Assembly (NCBI GenBank): GCA_035653595.1
Contig: DASRBO010000127.1
Span: 1 to 27,034 of the forward strand
Length of the DNA: 27,034 nt
Source of the DNA: DASRBO01 sp035653595
Lineage (GTDB): Bacteria > Actinomycetota > Acidimicrobiia > Acidimicrobiales > JAJPHE01
Reading direction: 5' to 3'
Shown: positions 12,966 through 20,722 of the stretch, piece by piece
Layout of the letters: every line of letters begins with the position of its first letter
Position numbering within the stretch: the stretch's first letter is position 1
The notes under the pieces: generated by a model
Seen by the model: the letters and a program-made list of their open reading frames with translations, nothing else
Told to the model about the DNA's origin: nothing
Database searches by the model: none
Position numbers and translations under genes: made by a program

Positions 12966-14726
12966 TCACATGCGCTCGGGGGCCTCTATGCCCAGCAGCT
13001 CGAGGCCCTGGGCGAGGATGGATGCGGTCAGCTCGCACAGGGCCAGCCGGCTGCCCCGCAGCTCGTCGGTGGGGGCCCGCAGCACCGGGCAGCTCTCGTA
13101 GAAGGCGGTGAAGGCGCTGGCCAGCTCGAACAGGTAGCCGGTGAGGCGGTGGGGCTGCAGGTGCTCCGCCATGGAGTGCACCGCCCCGTCGAATCCGGCC
13201 AGCGCCAGGGCCAGGTTCCGCTCGGCCGGCTCGGCCAGCGTCACCGGTCCGGCGGCTCCGGCTCCGCCGGGCGTGGTCTCCTGCACCCGGCGGAAGATCG
13301 AGCGGATCCGGGCGTGGGCGTACTGGAGGTAGGGGGCGGTGTTGCCGTCCATGGCCAGCATGCGGGCCCAGTCGAAGATGTAGTCGCTGGAGCGGTCGTT
13401 GACCAGGTCGTTGTACTTGACCGCCCCGATCCCGACCGCCTCGGCCACGGCCGACCGCTCGGCCGGGGGCAGGTCGGGACTTTTGGCCTCGACAACCTCG
13501 ACGGCCCGCTGCACGGCCTCGTCGAGCAGCTCGATCAGCTTGATGCTTCCCCCGGTCCTGGTCCGAAGCCGTTTGCGGTCGGGCCCGAGCACCATGCCGA
13601 AGGCGACGTGCTCGGCGCTGGCGCCGCCGTCGATCCAGCCGGCCTGGCGGGCCACGGCGAAGACCATGGCGAAGTGCTGGCTCTGGCCGCTGTCGACCAC
13701 GTAGACGAGGCGGTCCCCTCCCAGCTCCTCCACCGAGTAGCGGATGCCGGCCAGGTCGGTGGCCTGGTAGCCGTAGCCGCCGTCGGACTTGCGCACGATC
13801 AGCGGGAGGGGCGAGCCGTCGCGGGACGTGAAGCCGGGCGGAAAGGCGCACAGGGCACCGTCGTCGACCCTGAGCAGGCCCTTGGCGGTCAGCTCCTCGA
13901 CCACGTCGTCGAGCATGTCGTTGTAGAAGCTCTCCGGGCGGCTGTCGGCGTCGGAGAGGGTCAGGCCCAGGCGCCGGTACACCTCGCTGAAGTGACGGCG
14001 CGACTCTGCGACCAGGCTGTCCCACAGCGCCCTGGTGTCCTGATCCCCCCTCTGCAGGGCGACCACCCGCCGCCGCCCCCGCTCGGCGAAGTCAGGGTCG
14101 CGTCCGAACTTCTCGTTGGCCTGCCGGTAGAGGTCGTCGAGGTCGCCGATGTGGTGCTCGGCGCCCGGCTCGGCGGCCCACCCCAGGTCGGCCAGGTGCT
14201 CTATGAGCATCCCGAACTGGGTGCCCCAGTCCCCCAGGTGGTCCTGGCGCAGGACGTCGTGGCCCAGCCACTCCAGCACCCGGACCAAGGCGTCGCCGAT
14301 GACCGAGCTGCGCAGGTGGCCTACGTGCATCTCCTTGGCCACGTTGGGCCCGGCGTAGTCGACGACGAACCGGTGGGAGGCCTCGGCCCGGGGCACACCG
14401 AAATGGGTGTCGTCGAGGGCCGCCTCCACCTCGCCGGCGATGAAGGCGTCGTCGAGGGTGAGGTTCAAGAACCCGGGCCCGGCCACCTCCACCTTGGCGA
14501 GCACGCCGTCGGTCGCCAGCTCCGCCGCCACCCGCTCGGCCACCTGCCGCGGGGGCAGGTCGAGCCGCTTGGCCAGGGCCATGGCGAAGTTGGCCTGGTA
14601 GTCGCCGAAGCGCTCCTGGCTCGAGCGGCGCAGCACCGGATCGGGCGTTTCGCCGGCGGCGTCGCCCAGGGCGGCGACCATGGCGGCCGACACCAGTCGG
14701 TTGAGCGTCCGCAGCGGGTCGGCCAC
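12966..14726 (-). CDS. argS: Arginyl-tRNA synthetase
   Basis: A 586-residue class I synthetase charging tRNA-Arg. The Arg-tRNA N-terminal domain (1-~110) is followed by the catalytic domain with VVDYAGPNVAKEMHVGHLRSS in pieces; HVGH at 134-137 is the HIGH motif. The GDWGTQFG element and, later, MVLGPDRKRLRTRTGG at the KMSKS position are present, and the C-terminal DALR domain ends in LLGIEAPERM. The length is normal. The start GTG (14724-14726) lies six bases after TAACGT on the minus strand. In mycobacteria argS is read in the same direction as lysA; here it is divergent. Confidence 0.96.
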   Translation of the reverse strand: MADPLRTLNRLVSAAMVAALGDAAGETPDPVLRRSSQERFGDYQANFAMALAKRLDLPPRQVAERVAAELATDGVLAKVEVAGPGFLNLTLDDAFIAGEVEAALDDTHFGVPRAEASHRFVVDYAGPNVAKEMHVGHLRSSVIGDALVRVLEWLGHDVLRQDHLGDWGTQFGMLIEHLADLGWAAEPGAEHHIGDLDDLYRQANEKFGRDPDFAERGRRRVVALQRGDQDTRALWDSLVAESRRHFSEVYRRLGLTLSDADSRPESFYNDMLDDVVEELTAKGLLRVDDGALCAFPPGFTSRDGSPLPLIVRKSDGGYGYQATDLAGIRYSVEELGGDRLVYVVDSGQSQHFAMVFAVARQAGWIDGGASAEHVAFGMVLGPDRKRLRTRTGGSIKLIELLDEAVQRAVEVVEAKSPDLPPAERSAVAEAVGIGAVKYNDLVNDRSSDYIFDWARMLAMDGNTAPYLQYAHARIRSIFRRVQETTPGGAGAAGPVTLAEPAERNLALALAGFDGAVHSMAEHLQPHRLTGYLFELASAFTAFYESCPVLRAPTDELRGSRLALCELTASILAQGLELLGIEAPERM

Positions 14727-14732
14727 AGGCCA

Positions 14733-14742
14733 ACGTTACTGT
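14733..14742. promoter_or_regulatory. Interlocked divergent -10 hexamers of argS and lysA
   Basis: TAACGT on the minus strand (14733-14738) and TACTGT on the plus strand (14737-14742) overlap by two bases. The argS GTG lies six bases from the first. Six bases after the second comes ATC at 14749, in frame with lysA. RNA polymerase could not occupy both at once. Confidence 0.55.
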
Positions 14743-14748
14743 CGGGGG

Positions 14749-16032
14749 ATCTCCCGCCTTCCCCGATATCTGCTGCCCGACACCGCCGAGGTGGCCCCGT
14801 CCGGGGCCCTGTCGGTGGGCGGCGTCGACCTCCTCGACCTGGCTGCCCGGCTGGGCACGCCCCTGTTCGTCTACGACGAGGCGCATCTGCGCACCCGGTG
14901 CCGCCAGGCGGTCGAGGCGTGGGGTGACGGCGTCGCCTACGGCTCGAAGGCGTTCCTGTGCCTGGCCATGGCCCGCCTGGTCCACGAGGAGGGCATGTGC
15001 ATCGACGTCTCCACCGGAGGCGAGCTGCACGTCGCCCTGGCCGCCGGCGTCCCCGCCGAGCGGCTGGTGCTGCACGGCAACAACAAGTCGACCGAAGAGC
15101 TGGCCCGGGCGGTCGAGGTCGGGGTGGGCCGGGTGGTGGTCGACTCGTTCGACGAGATCGAGCGCCTCGAGGCGGTGGCGCCCAGGAGGTCCCCGGTCAG
15201 GGTGCTGGTCCGGGTCACCCCCGGGGTGGAGGCCCACACCCACGAGTACGTCATGACCGGTCAGGCCGACTCCAAGTTCGGCTTCGGGCTGGGCGCCGGC
15301 CTGGCGGCCGAGGCGGTGGCCAGGCTGCGCCGCATCCCTTCGGTCGAGCTGATGGGGATCCACTCCCATATCGGCAGCCAGATCTTCATGACCCAGGCCT
15401 TCGAGCGCCAGATCGAGGTGCTCGGCCGCTTCTTCAACCCGCTCGGCCTGCCCGAGCTGTGCATCGGCGGGGGCCTGGGCGTCGCCTACGTGGAGGGGGA
15501 GTCGGCCCCGTCGATGGCCGAGTGGGCCGCGGTGGTACGGGACGCGTGCACCGCCCACGGCGTGGACCCCGGCACGCGGGTGACCGCCGAGCCGGGGCGC
15601 TCGATCGTCGCCTCGGCCGGTCTGACGCTGTACCGGGTGGGCACCATCAAGGACATCCCCGGCGTGCGCACCTATCTCGCCGTGGACGGCGGTATGAGCG
15701 ACAACCCCCGCCCGGTGCTCTACGGGAGCGGCTACGAGGCGTTTCTCCCGCGGGCCGCCGACGCCGATCGGGACCGCACGGTGACGGTGGTGGGCAAGCA
15801 CTGCGAGTCGGGCGACTTCGTGGTGCGCAACGCCCGCCTTCCCTCCGACGTCGTAGTCGGGGACCTGCTGGCCACTCCGGTCACCGGCGCCTACGGCCAC
15901 TCCATGGCCTCCAACTACAACAAGGTGCCCCGGCCGCCGGTCGCCTTCGTGACCGGCGGGGTGGCCCGGGTGGTCGTGCGGCGGGAGACCTTCGAGGACC
16001 TGCTGGCCCTCGAGGTCGACGAGGCCGAATGA
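14749..16032 (+). CDS. lysA: Diaminopimelate decarboxylase
   Basis: A ~427-residue fold-III PLP enzyme making lysine from meso-diaminopimelate. Lys67 in VAYGSKAF should bind PLP; HGNNKS, GIHSHIGSQI and GGGLGVAY follow, and EPGRSIVASAG and GKHCESGD (active-site Cys) are all present, with GAYGHSMASNYN near the end. The start is unusual. Homologues begin around SRLPRYLLPDTAEV, and the TACTGT hexamer predicts a leaderless start at 14749, which is ATC. No ATG, GTG or TTG occurs in frame between the hexamer and the conserved N-terminus. The nearest, ATG 14680, would overlap argS by 47 bases and precede the promoter. hom follows after 22 bases. Confidence 0.93.
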   Translation: MSRLPRYLLPDTAEVAPSGALSVGGVDLLDLAARLGTPLFVYDEAHLRTRCRQAVEAWGDGVAYGSKAFLCLAMARLVHEEGMCIDVSTGGELHVALAAGVPAERLVLHGNNKSTEELARAVEVGVGRVVVDSFDEIERLEAVAPRRSPVRVLVRVTPGVEAHTHEYVMTGQADSKFGFGLGAGLAAEAVARLRRIPSVELMGIHSHIGSQIFMTQAFERQIEVLGRFFNPLGLPELCIGGGLGVAYVEGESAPSMAEWAAVVRDACTAHGVDPGTRVTAEPGRSIVASAGLTLYRVGTIKDIPGVRTYLAVDGGMSDNPRPVLYGSGYEAFLPRAADADRDRTVTVVGKHCESGDFVVRNARLPSDVVVGDLLATPVTGAYGHSMASNYNKVPRPPVAFVTGGVARVVVRRETFEDLLALEVDEAE

Positions 16033-16042
16033 CCGCCGAAGC

Positions 16043-16048
16043 TACCGT
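16043..16048 (+). promoter_or_regulatory. -10 hexamer TACCGT for hom
   Basis: TACCGT, six bases, GTG at 16055. It lies just after the lysA stop, so hom-thrC can be transcribed independently of lysA. Confidence 0.55.
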
Positions 16049-16054
16049 GGTCGG

Positions 16055-17353
16055 GTGACCAACTCGGCCCCGGAGACGGTGCGCATAGGGCTGCTGGGCT
16101 GCGGCCACGTCGGCGGCGCCCTGGTGCGCATACTGTCCAGCGAGGCCGAGGCGATCCGCGCCCGCACCGGCCTGCGGCTCGCCATCGCCGGCATCGCCGT
16201 GCGCAACCTGTCCAAGGAGCGCTCCACCCCGCTCGATCCGGGGCTGCTCACCCACGACGCCGCCGCCCTGGCCACCAGCAGTCAGGTCGACGTGGTGGTC
16301 GAGGTCATCGGCGGCATCGAGCCGGCCCGCAGCCTCATCCTGGCGGCGCTCAAGTCGGGCAAACCCGTCGTCACCGCCAACAAGGAGCTGATCGCCAACG
16401 TCGGCACCGAGCTGGCCCAGGTGGCGGCGGCCAACGGCGTGGATCTCCTCTTCGAGGCCTCGGTCGCTGGTGGCATACCGCTGATCCGGCCGCTGCGGGA
16501 GTCGTTGGCCGGTGAGCGCATCCAGAGGGTGATGGGGATCGTCAACGGCACGACCAACTACATCCTCACCCGCATGACCGAGGAGGGCGCCAGCTACGCC
16601 GAGGCGCTCACCGAGGCCCAGACCCTCGGCTACGCCGAGCGCGATCCCACCGCCGACGTGGAGGGCTTCGACGCCTCCGCCAAGGCGGCCATCCTGGCCA
16701 CGGTGGCCTTCGGCCGCGAGGTGGTTTCGGGCGACGTGTACCGCGAGGGCATCAGCGCCATCACCCCGGCCGACATCACCGTGGCCGACCGCCTGGGCTA
16801 CGTGGTCAAGCTGCTCGCCATCGCCGAGCGGACCGGCGACGACGCCGTGGCGGTGCGCGTCCATCCGGCGATGGTTCCCAAGGGACACCCCCTCGCCGCC
16901 GTGCGGGGCTCGTTCAACGCCGTGTTCGTGGAGGGCGAGGCGGTCGGCGAGCTGATGCTCTACGGGCGCGGTGCGGGGGGGATGCCCACGGCCAGCGCCG
17001 TGCTCGGCGACCTGATCGACGCCGCCCACAACCTGCGGGCGGGGGGCACCACCCGGGCGGTGCTGGTGCAGCGCGGGACGATCGCTCCCATAGACGAACT
17101 GTGTACCCAGTACTACCTCAACATCGACGTGCTCGACCGACCCGGGGTCCTGGCGGCGGTGGCCCAGGTGTTCGGCGAGCACCGGGTCTCCATCCGCTCG
17201 ATGGAGCAGGTCGGCCTGGGCGAGGAGGCCAGGCTGATCTTCATCACCCACCGGGCCCAGGAGAGCGACGTGCAGGCCACCGTCGCCGGGCTGCACCAGC
17301 TCGACGTGGTCGAGCGGGTCGGGAGCCTGCTGCGGGTGGTCGGAGGGGACTGA
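16055..17353 (+). CDS. hom: Homoserine dehydrogenase
   Basis: A 432-residue enzyme reducing aspartate semialdehyde to homoserine with NAD(P)H. The N-terminal VRIGLLGCGHVGGALVRIL is the dinucleotide site; EVIGGIEPA and GKPVVTANKELIA follow. The catalytic domain carries VNGTTNYILTRM and GYAERDPTADVEGFDASAKAAIL. Residues ~350-430 form an ACT domain (NIDVLDRPGVLAAVAQVF), consistent with feedback control by threonine. The start GTG is set by the TACCGT hexamer. The stop overlaps the thrC ATG by one base (TGATG), so the two are coupled. Confidence 0.96.
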   Translation: MTNSAPETVRIGLLGCGHVGGALVRILSSEAEAIRARTGLRLAIAGIAVRNLSKERSTPLDPGLLTHDAAALATSSQVDVVVEVIGGIEPARSLILAALKSGKPVVTANKELIANVGTELAQVAAANGVDLLFEASVAGGIPLIRPLRESLAGERIQRVMGIVNGTTNYILTRMTEEGASYAEALTEAQTLGYAERDPTADVEGFDASAKAAILATVAFGREVVSGDVYREGISAITPADITVADRLGYVVKLLAIAERTGDDAVAVRVHPAMVPKGHPLAAVRGSFNAVFVEGEAVGELMLYGRGAGGMPTASAVLGDLIDAAHNLRAGGTTRAVLVQRGTIAPIDELCTQYYLNIDVLDRPGVLAAVAQVFGEHRVSIRSMEQVGLGEEARLIFITHRAQESDVQATVAGLHQLDVVERVGSLLRVVGGD

Positions 17354-18399
17354 TGGCCGCCACCGCCTGGCGGGGGGTGATAGAGGAGTACCGCGACCTG
17401 CTCGACGTGAGCCCCACCATGCCGGTGGTGTCGCTGGCCGAGGGGGGCACGCCGCTTCTTCCGGCCCCCCGCCTGTCCGAGAGGGTGGGGGCCCGGGTGC
17501 TGCTCAAGGTCGAGGGGGCGAACCCGACCGGCTCGTTCAAGGACCGGGGCATGACGATGGCCATCTCCAAGGCGGTGGAGCAGGGGGCGAAGGCCGTGGT
17601 GTGCGCCTCCACAGGCAACACCTCGGCATCGGCCGCCGCCTACGCCGCCCGGGCCGGTCTCACCTGCGCCGTGCTCATACCGGCCGGCTACATCGCCCTC
17701 GGCAAGCTGGCCCAGGCCCTGGTGCACGGCGCCCGGGTGCTGCAGGTGAACGACAACTTCGACGCCGCCCTCCGCATCGTGCGCGAGCTGGGGGAGCGGG
17801 ATCCGGTGACCGTGGTCAACTCGGTGAACCCCGACCGCATCGAGGGCCAGAAGACCGGGGCCTTCGAGATCGTCGACGCCCTCGGTGATGCCCCCGACGT
17901 GCACTGCATACCGGTGGGCAACGCCGGCAACATCACCGCCTACTGGAAGGGCTACTGCCAGTACCGGGCGGCGGGCAGGGCGACCAGGCTGCCCCGCATG
18001 CTCGGCTTCCAGGCGGCGGGGGCGGCGCCGATCGTCCTCGGTCATCCCATCGAGGCGCCCGACACCGTCGCCACCGCCATCCGCATCGGCAACCCGGCTT
18101 CGTGGTACGGCGCCACCGCCGCCGCCACCGAGTCCGGTGGGGGGATCCACGCCGTCACCGACGAGGAGATCCTCGCCGCCTACCGGTTCCTGGCAACCTC
18201 GGAGTCGATCTTCTGCGAGCCGGCCTCGGCCGCATCGGTGGCCGGGCTCATGAAGGTGGGGGTGCCGGAGGGTTCGACGGTGGTGTGCGTGCTCACCGGG
18301 CACGGGCTCAAGGACCCCGACATCGCCATCGGCCAGATCGCCGTGCCGGCCACCGTCGAGGCCGACTACGCCGCCGTCAGGACCGAGATCGGCCTGTGA
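17353..18399 (+). CDS. thrC: Threonine synthase
   Basis: A 348-residue fold-II PLP enzyme converting O-phosphohomoserine to threonine. Lys63 in NPTGSFKDRGMTMA is the PLP lysine, and CASTGNTSASAAAYAARAG and PVGNAGNITAYWKGY bind the cofactor phosphate. The length (~350 aa) matches the short actinobacterial class. The start ATG overlaps the hom stop. thrB (homoserine kinase), which supplies its substrate and follows thrC in mycobacteria, is not here, so it must lie elsewhere or be replaced by another kinase. Confidence 0.95.
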   Translation: MAATAWRGVIEEYRDLLDVSPTMPVVSLAEGGTPLLPAPRLSERVGARVLLKVEGANPTGSFKDRGMTMAISKAVEQGAKAVVCASTGNTSASAAAYAARAGLTCAVLIPAGYIALGKLAQALVHGARVLQVNDNFDAALRIVRELGERDPVTVVNSVNPDRIEGQKTGAFEIVDALGDAPDVHCIPVGNAGNITAYWKGYCQYRAAGRATRLPRMLGFQAAGAAPIVLGHPIEAPDTVATAIRIGNPASWYGATAAATESGGGIHAVTDEEILAAYRFLATSESIFCEPASAASVAGLMKVGVPEGSTVVCVLTGHGLKDPDIAIGQIAVPATVEADYAAVRTEIGL

Positions 18400-18459
18400 C
18401 CGGCCCCGCTGACCGGCTCCATGGCGCCCGGCGACCGCCCGGGCGGGCCGGGGGGAGAG

Positions 18460-18488
18460 TTGCCGGGGCCCCGTCGCCGGCGTAACAT
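18460..18488 (+). promoter_or_regulatory. Sigma70-type promoter of rho
   Basis: TTGCCG (18460-18465) and TAACAT (18483-18488) are separated by 17 bases, in the thrC-rho gap. It implies a transcript start near 18495 and a leader of about 195 bases. Confidence 0.65.
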
Positions 18489-18494
18489 GTTGAA

Positions 18495-18689
18495 CGCATC
18501 GCGCGTCGTTGGGGGGCGGTGCCACCCCGGCTCCGTTCCCCTCCTCAAGCCCCCGTGGCGCCGGTCCACCTCAGTGGGCCTGGCCTCCTCCGGGGCCGCC
18601 GGCGGCTAGCGAGGCCCCCTCTGCGTCCTCCCCCCGGGCGGCCGCAGCACACCCTGCAACGAATCCCCCTCGGGGCAAGAGAGGTGCAC
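18495..18689 (+). promoter_or_regulatory. Long C-rich leader of rho
   Basis: Much of the leader is rich in C and T with little G (for example around 18530-18552 and 18611-18638), the composition of Rho-utilisation sites, so autogenous control is plausible. A small CCCC/GGGG hairpin (18665-18675) precedes the ribosome binding site AGAGAGG (18678-18684). No thrB remnant or convincing peptide ORF is seen. Confidence 0.4.
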
Positions 18690-20456
18690 ATGAGCGCTGA
18701 GCCGCAGCTCGAACGCTCGGTCCTGGAGCGCAAGGAGCGCGACGAGCTCCACGCCATCGCCGAGGCCATGGGCCTCCGGCCTGGCAGCCGGACCAAGAAG
18801 TCCGACCTGATCGACGAGATCCTCCGGGTGACCGGAGTGGTGCCGAGCTCCAACGGATCCGACCCCGGAGCCAACGGGTCCTCGGCCGCCGGCGACCAGA
18901 CGGACACCGAGCCCGAGCGCCCCAAGCGCGGCCGCAGCCGGGCCAAGGCCGGCCCGGTCGAGGAGGCCGAGGCCTCCGAGGTGGACGAGGCCGGCGCCGG
19001 CGGGAGCGAGGCGCCCGAGGCCCGGTTCGACCAGGCCCCATCGGCCGAGTCCACCGAGGCGGCCGAGTCCCAGGGCGAGCCGGCGACCGCCGAGGCGGGC
19101 ACGACGACCGAGCCCGAGCGTCAGGACGGCGAGCGCGCCGACGGTGACCGGCCCCAGGCCCAGCCGCAGGACCGCCCCCGCTACGACGGGGTGGCGGAGC
19201 CAGGCAACCGCCGCAACCGGCGCCGGCGGGGTCGCGACCGCGACCGCGGTGGTGACCGGGGCGAGCGGGGCGAGCGCGACCTGCAGGGCGGCGGTCAGGA
19301 GCAGCAGTTCCACGGCGAGCCGGTGCCGGTCAAGGGCCTGCTCGACCTGCGGGACGAGGGCTTCGGCTTCCTGCGGACATCGGGGTACCTGCCCAGCACC
19401 CGCGACGTGTACGTGTCCATCAGTCAGGTCCGCCGCTTCGCCCTCCGCAAGGGCGACTACGTGGAGGGGGCCAGCCGGCCCGCCTCAAGCAACGAGAAGT
19501 ACCCCGCCCTGCTGCGCATCGACACTGTCAACGGGATGACCCCCGACGAGGCCCGCACCCGGGCCCGGTTCGAGGACCTCACGCCCCTGTTCCCCGACCA
19601 GCGCCTCAAGCTGGAGACCCCCGGCGACGCCGCCAACATGACGGCCAGGATCGTCGACCTGCTCTCGCCCATAGGCAAGGGGCAGCGCGGCCTCATCGTC
19701 TCGCCGCCCAAGGCCGGCAAGACCACCGTCATGAAGCAGATCGCCCACTCCATCGAGGCCAACAACCCCGAGGTCCACCTCATGGTGCTTCTGGTGGAGG
19801 AGCGCCCCGAGGAGGTCACCGACATGCGCCGGTCTGTGAAGGGCGAGGTGGTCGCCTCCACCTTCGACCGCCCCTCGGAGGAGCACACCCAGGTCGCCGA
19901 GCTCTCCATCGAGAGGGCCAAGCGGCTGGTGGAGATGGGCAAGGACGTGGTGATCATCCTCGACGGCATCACCCGCCTGGCCCGGGCCTACAACATGGCC
20001 GCCCCCGCATCGGGACGCATCCTCTCCGGCGGCGTCGACTCGGCTGCCCTCTACCCGCCCCGCAAGTTCTTCGGGGCCGCCCGGAATATCGAGGAGGGCG
20101 GGTCGTTGACCATCCTGGCCACCGCCCTGGTCGAGACCGGGTCGCGGATGGACGAGGTGATCTTCGAGGAGTTCAAGGGCACCGGAAACATGGAGCTGCG
20201 TCTCGACCGCAAGCTGGCCGAGCGGCGGGTGTACCCCGCCATCGACGTGAACGCCAGCTCCACCCGGCACGAGGAGCTGCTCTTCGACCGTTCCCAGCTG
20301 CAGCAGGTCTGGAAGCTGCGCCGGGTGCTCAACGCCCTGGGTTCGGAGGGGAGCGCCGCCGCCGGCCTGGAGCTGCTCATGGACAAGATCAAGACCACCA
20401 AGAGCAACGACGAGTTCCTGGCCGAGATCGCCAAGGGCCCCACGCCCCCCGTCTGA
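18690..20456 (+). CDS. rho: Transcription termination factor Rho
   Basis: A 588-residue hexameric RNA helicase that ends transcription. Residues ~8-50 are the Rho N-terminal helical domain. Residues ~51-210 are a low-complexity insert, first acidic and Ala-rich, then Arg/Asp/Gly-rich (NRRNRRRRGRDRDRGG), as in other high-GC actinobacteria. The RNA-binding cold-shock-like domain follows (GLLDLRDEGFGFLR, ~216-260). The ATPase has Walker A SPPKAGKTTV (338-347), VLLVEERPEEVTDM and the DGITRLARAYN Walker B/Q-loop region. The ATG at 18690 has AGAGAGG five bases upstream. It carries its own promoter and leader, and rpmE follows 37 bases downstream. Confidence 0.97.
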   Translation: MSAEPQLERSVLERKERDELHAIAEAMGLRPGSRTKKSDLIDEILRVTGVVPSSNGSDPGANGSSAAGDQTDTEPERPKRGRSRAKAGPVEEAEASEVDEAGAGGSEAPEARFDQAPSAESTEAAESQGEPATAEAGTTTEPERQDGERADGDRPQAQPQDRPRYDGVAEPGNRRNRRRRGRDRDRGGDRGERGERDLQGGGQEQQFHGEPVPVKGLLDLRDEGFGFLRTSGYLPSTRDVYVSISQVRRFALRKGDYVEGASRPASSNEKYPALLRIDTVNGMTPDEARTRARFEDLTPLFPDQRLKLETPGDAANMTARIVDLLSPIGKGQRGLIVSPPKAGKTTVMKQIAHSIEANNPEVHLMVLLVEERPEEVTDMRRSVKGEVVASTFDRPSEEHTQVAELSIERAKRLVEMGKDVVIILDGITRLARAYNMAAPASGRILSGGVDSAALYPPRKFFGAARNIEEGGSLTILATALVETGSRMDEVIFEEFKGTGNMELRLDRKLAERRVYPAIDVNASSTRHEELLFDRSQLQQVWKLRRVLNALGSEGSAAAGLELLMDKIKTTKSNDEFLAEIAKGPTPPV

Positions 20457-20493
20457 TCGCCGGCCCGCACCGGATCCACCAGAGAGGACCGCC

Positions 20494-20706
20494 ATGAAGG
20501 CCGACATCCACCCCAACTACATCGAGGCCAGCGTGCGCTGCTCGTGCGGGAACACCTTCACCACCAGGTCGACCAAGACCGATCTGCGCGTGGAGCTGTG
20601 CAACGAGTGCCATCCCTTCTACACGGGCAAGCAGAAGCTGGTGGACACCGGCGGCCGGGTCGAGCGCTTCGAGCGCCGCTACGGCCGGCGCAAGAAGAAG
20701 GCCTGA
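20494..20706 (+). CDS. rpmE: 50S ribosomal protein L31
   Basis: A 70-residue L31 of the zinc-binding (C+) type: MKADIHPNYIEASVRCSCGNTF and VELCNECHPFYTGKQKLVDTGGRVERF in pieces, with Cys pairs CSC and CNEC forming the zinc ribbon, then a basic RRYGRRKKKA tail. A good AGAGAGGA site precedes the ATG. Its place after rho is the usual actinobacterial order. In many bacteria a zinc-free paralogue replaces it under zinc starvation; none is visible here. Confidence 0.97.
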   Translation: MKADIHPNYIEASVRCSCGNTFTTRSTKTDLRVELCNECHPFYTGKQKLVDTGGRVERFERRYGRRKKKA

Positions 20707-20722
20707 GCGGGCGGGCGCCGGC

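Noticed and set aside
14680..14748. An upstream ATG start for lysA.
   Set aside because: It lies inside argS on the opposite strand, before the lysA -10 hexamer, and would add a non-conserved N-terminal extension.
18421..18609. A 62-codon frame in the thrC-rho gap, and an ATG at 18487.
   Set aside because: The frame crosses the rho promoter, the ATG lies within the -10 hexamer, and the product shows no thrB-like or other motif.
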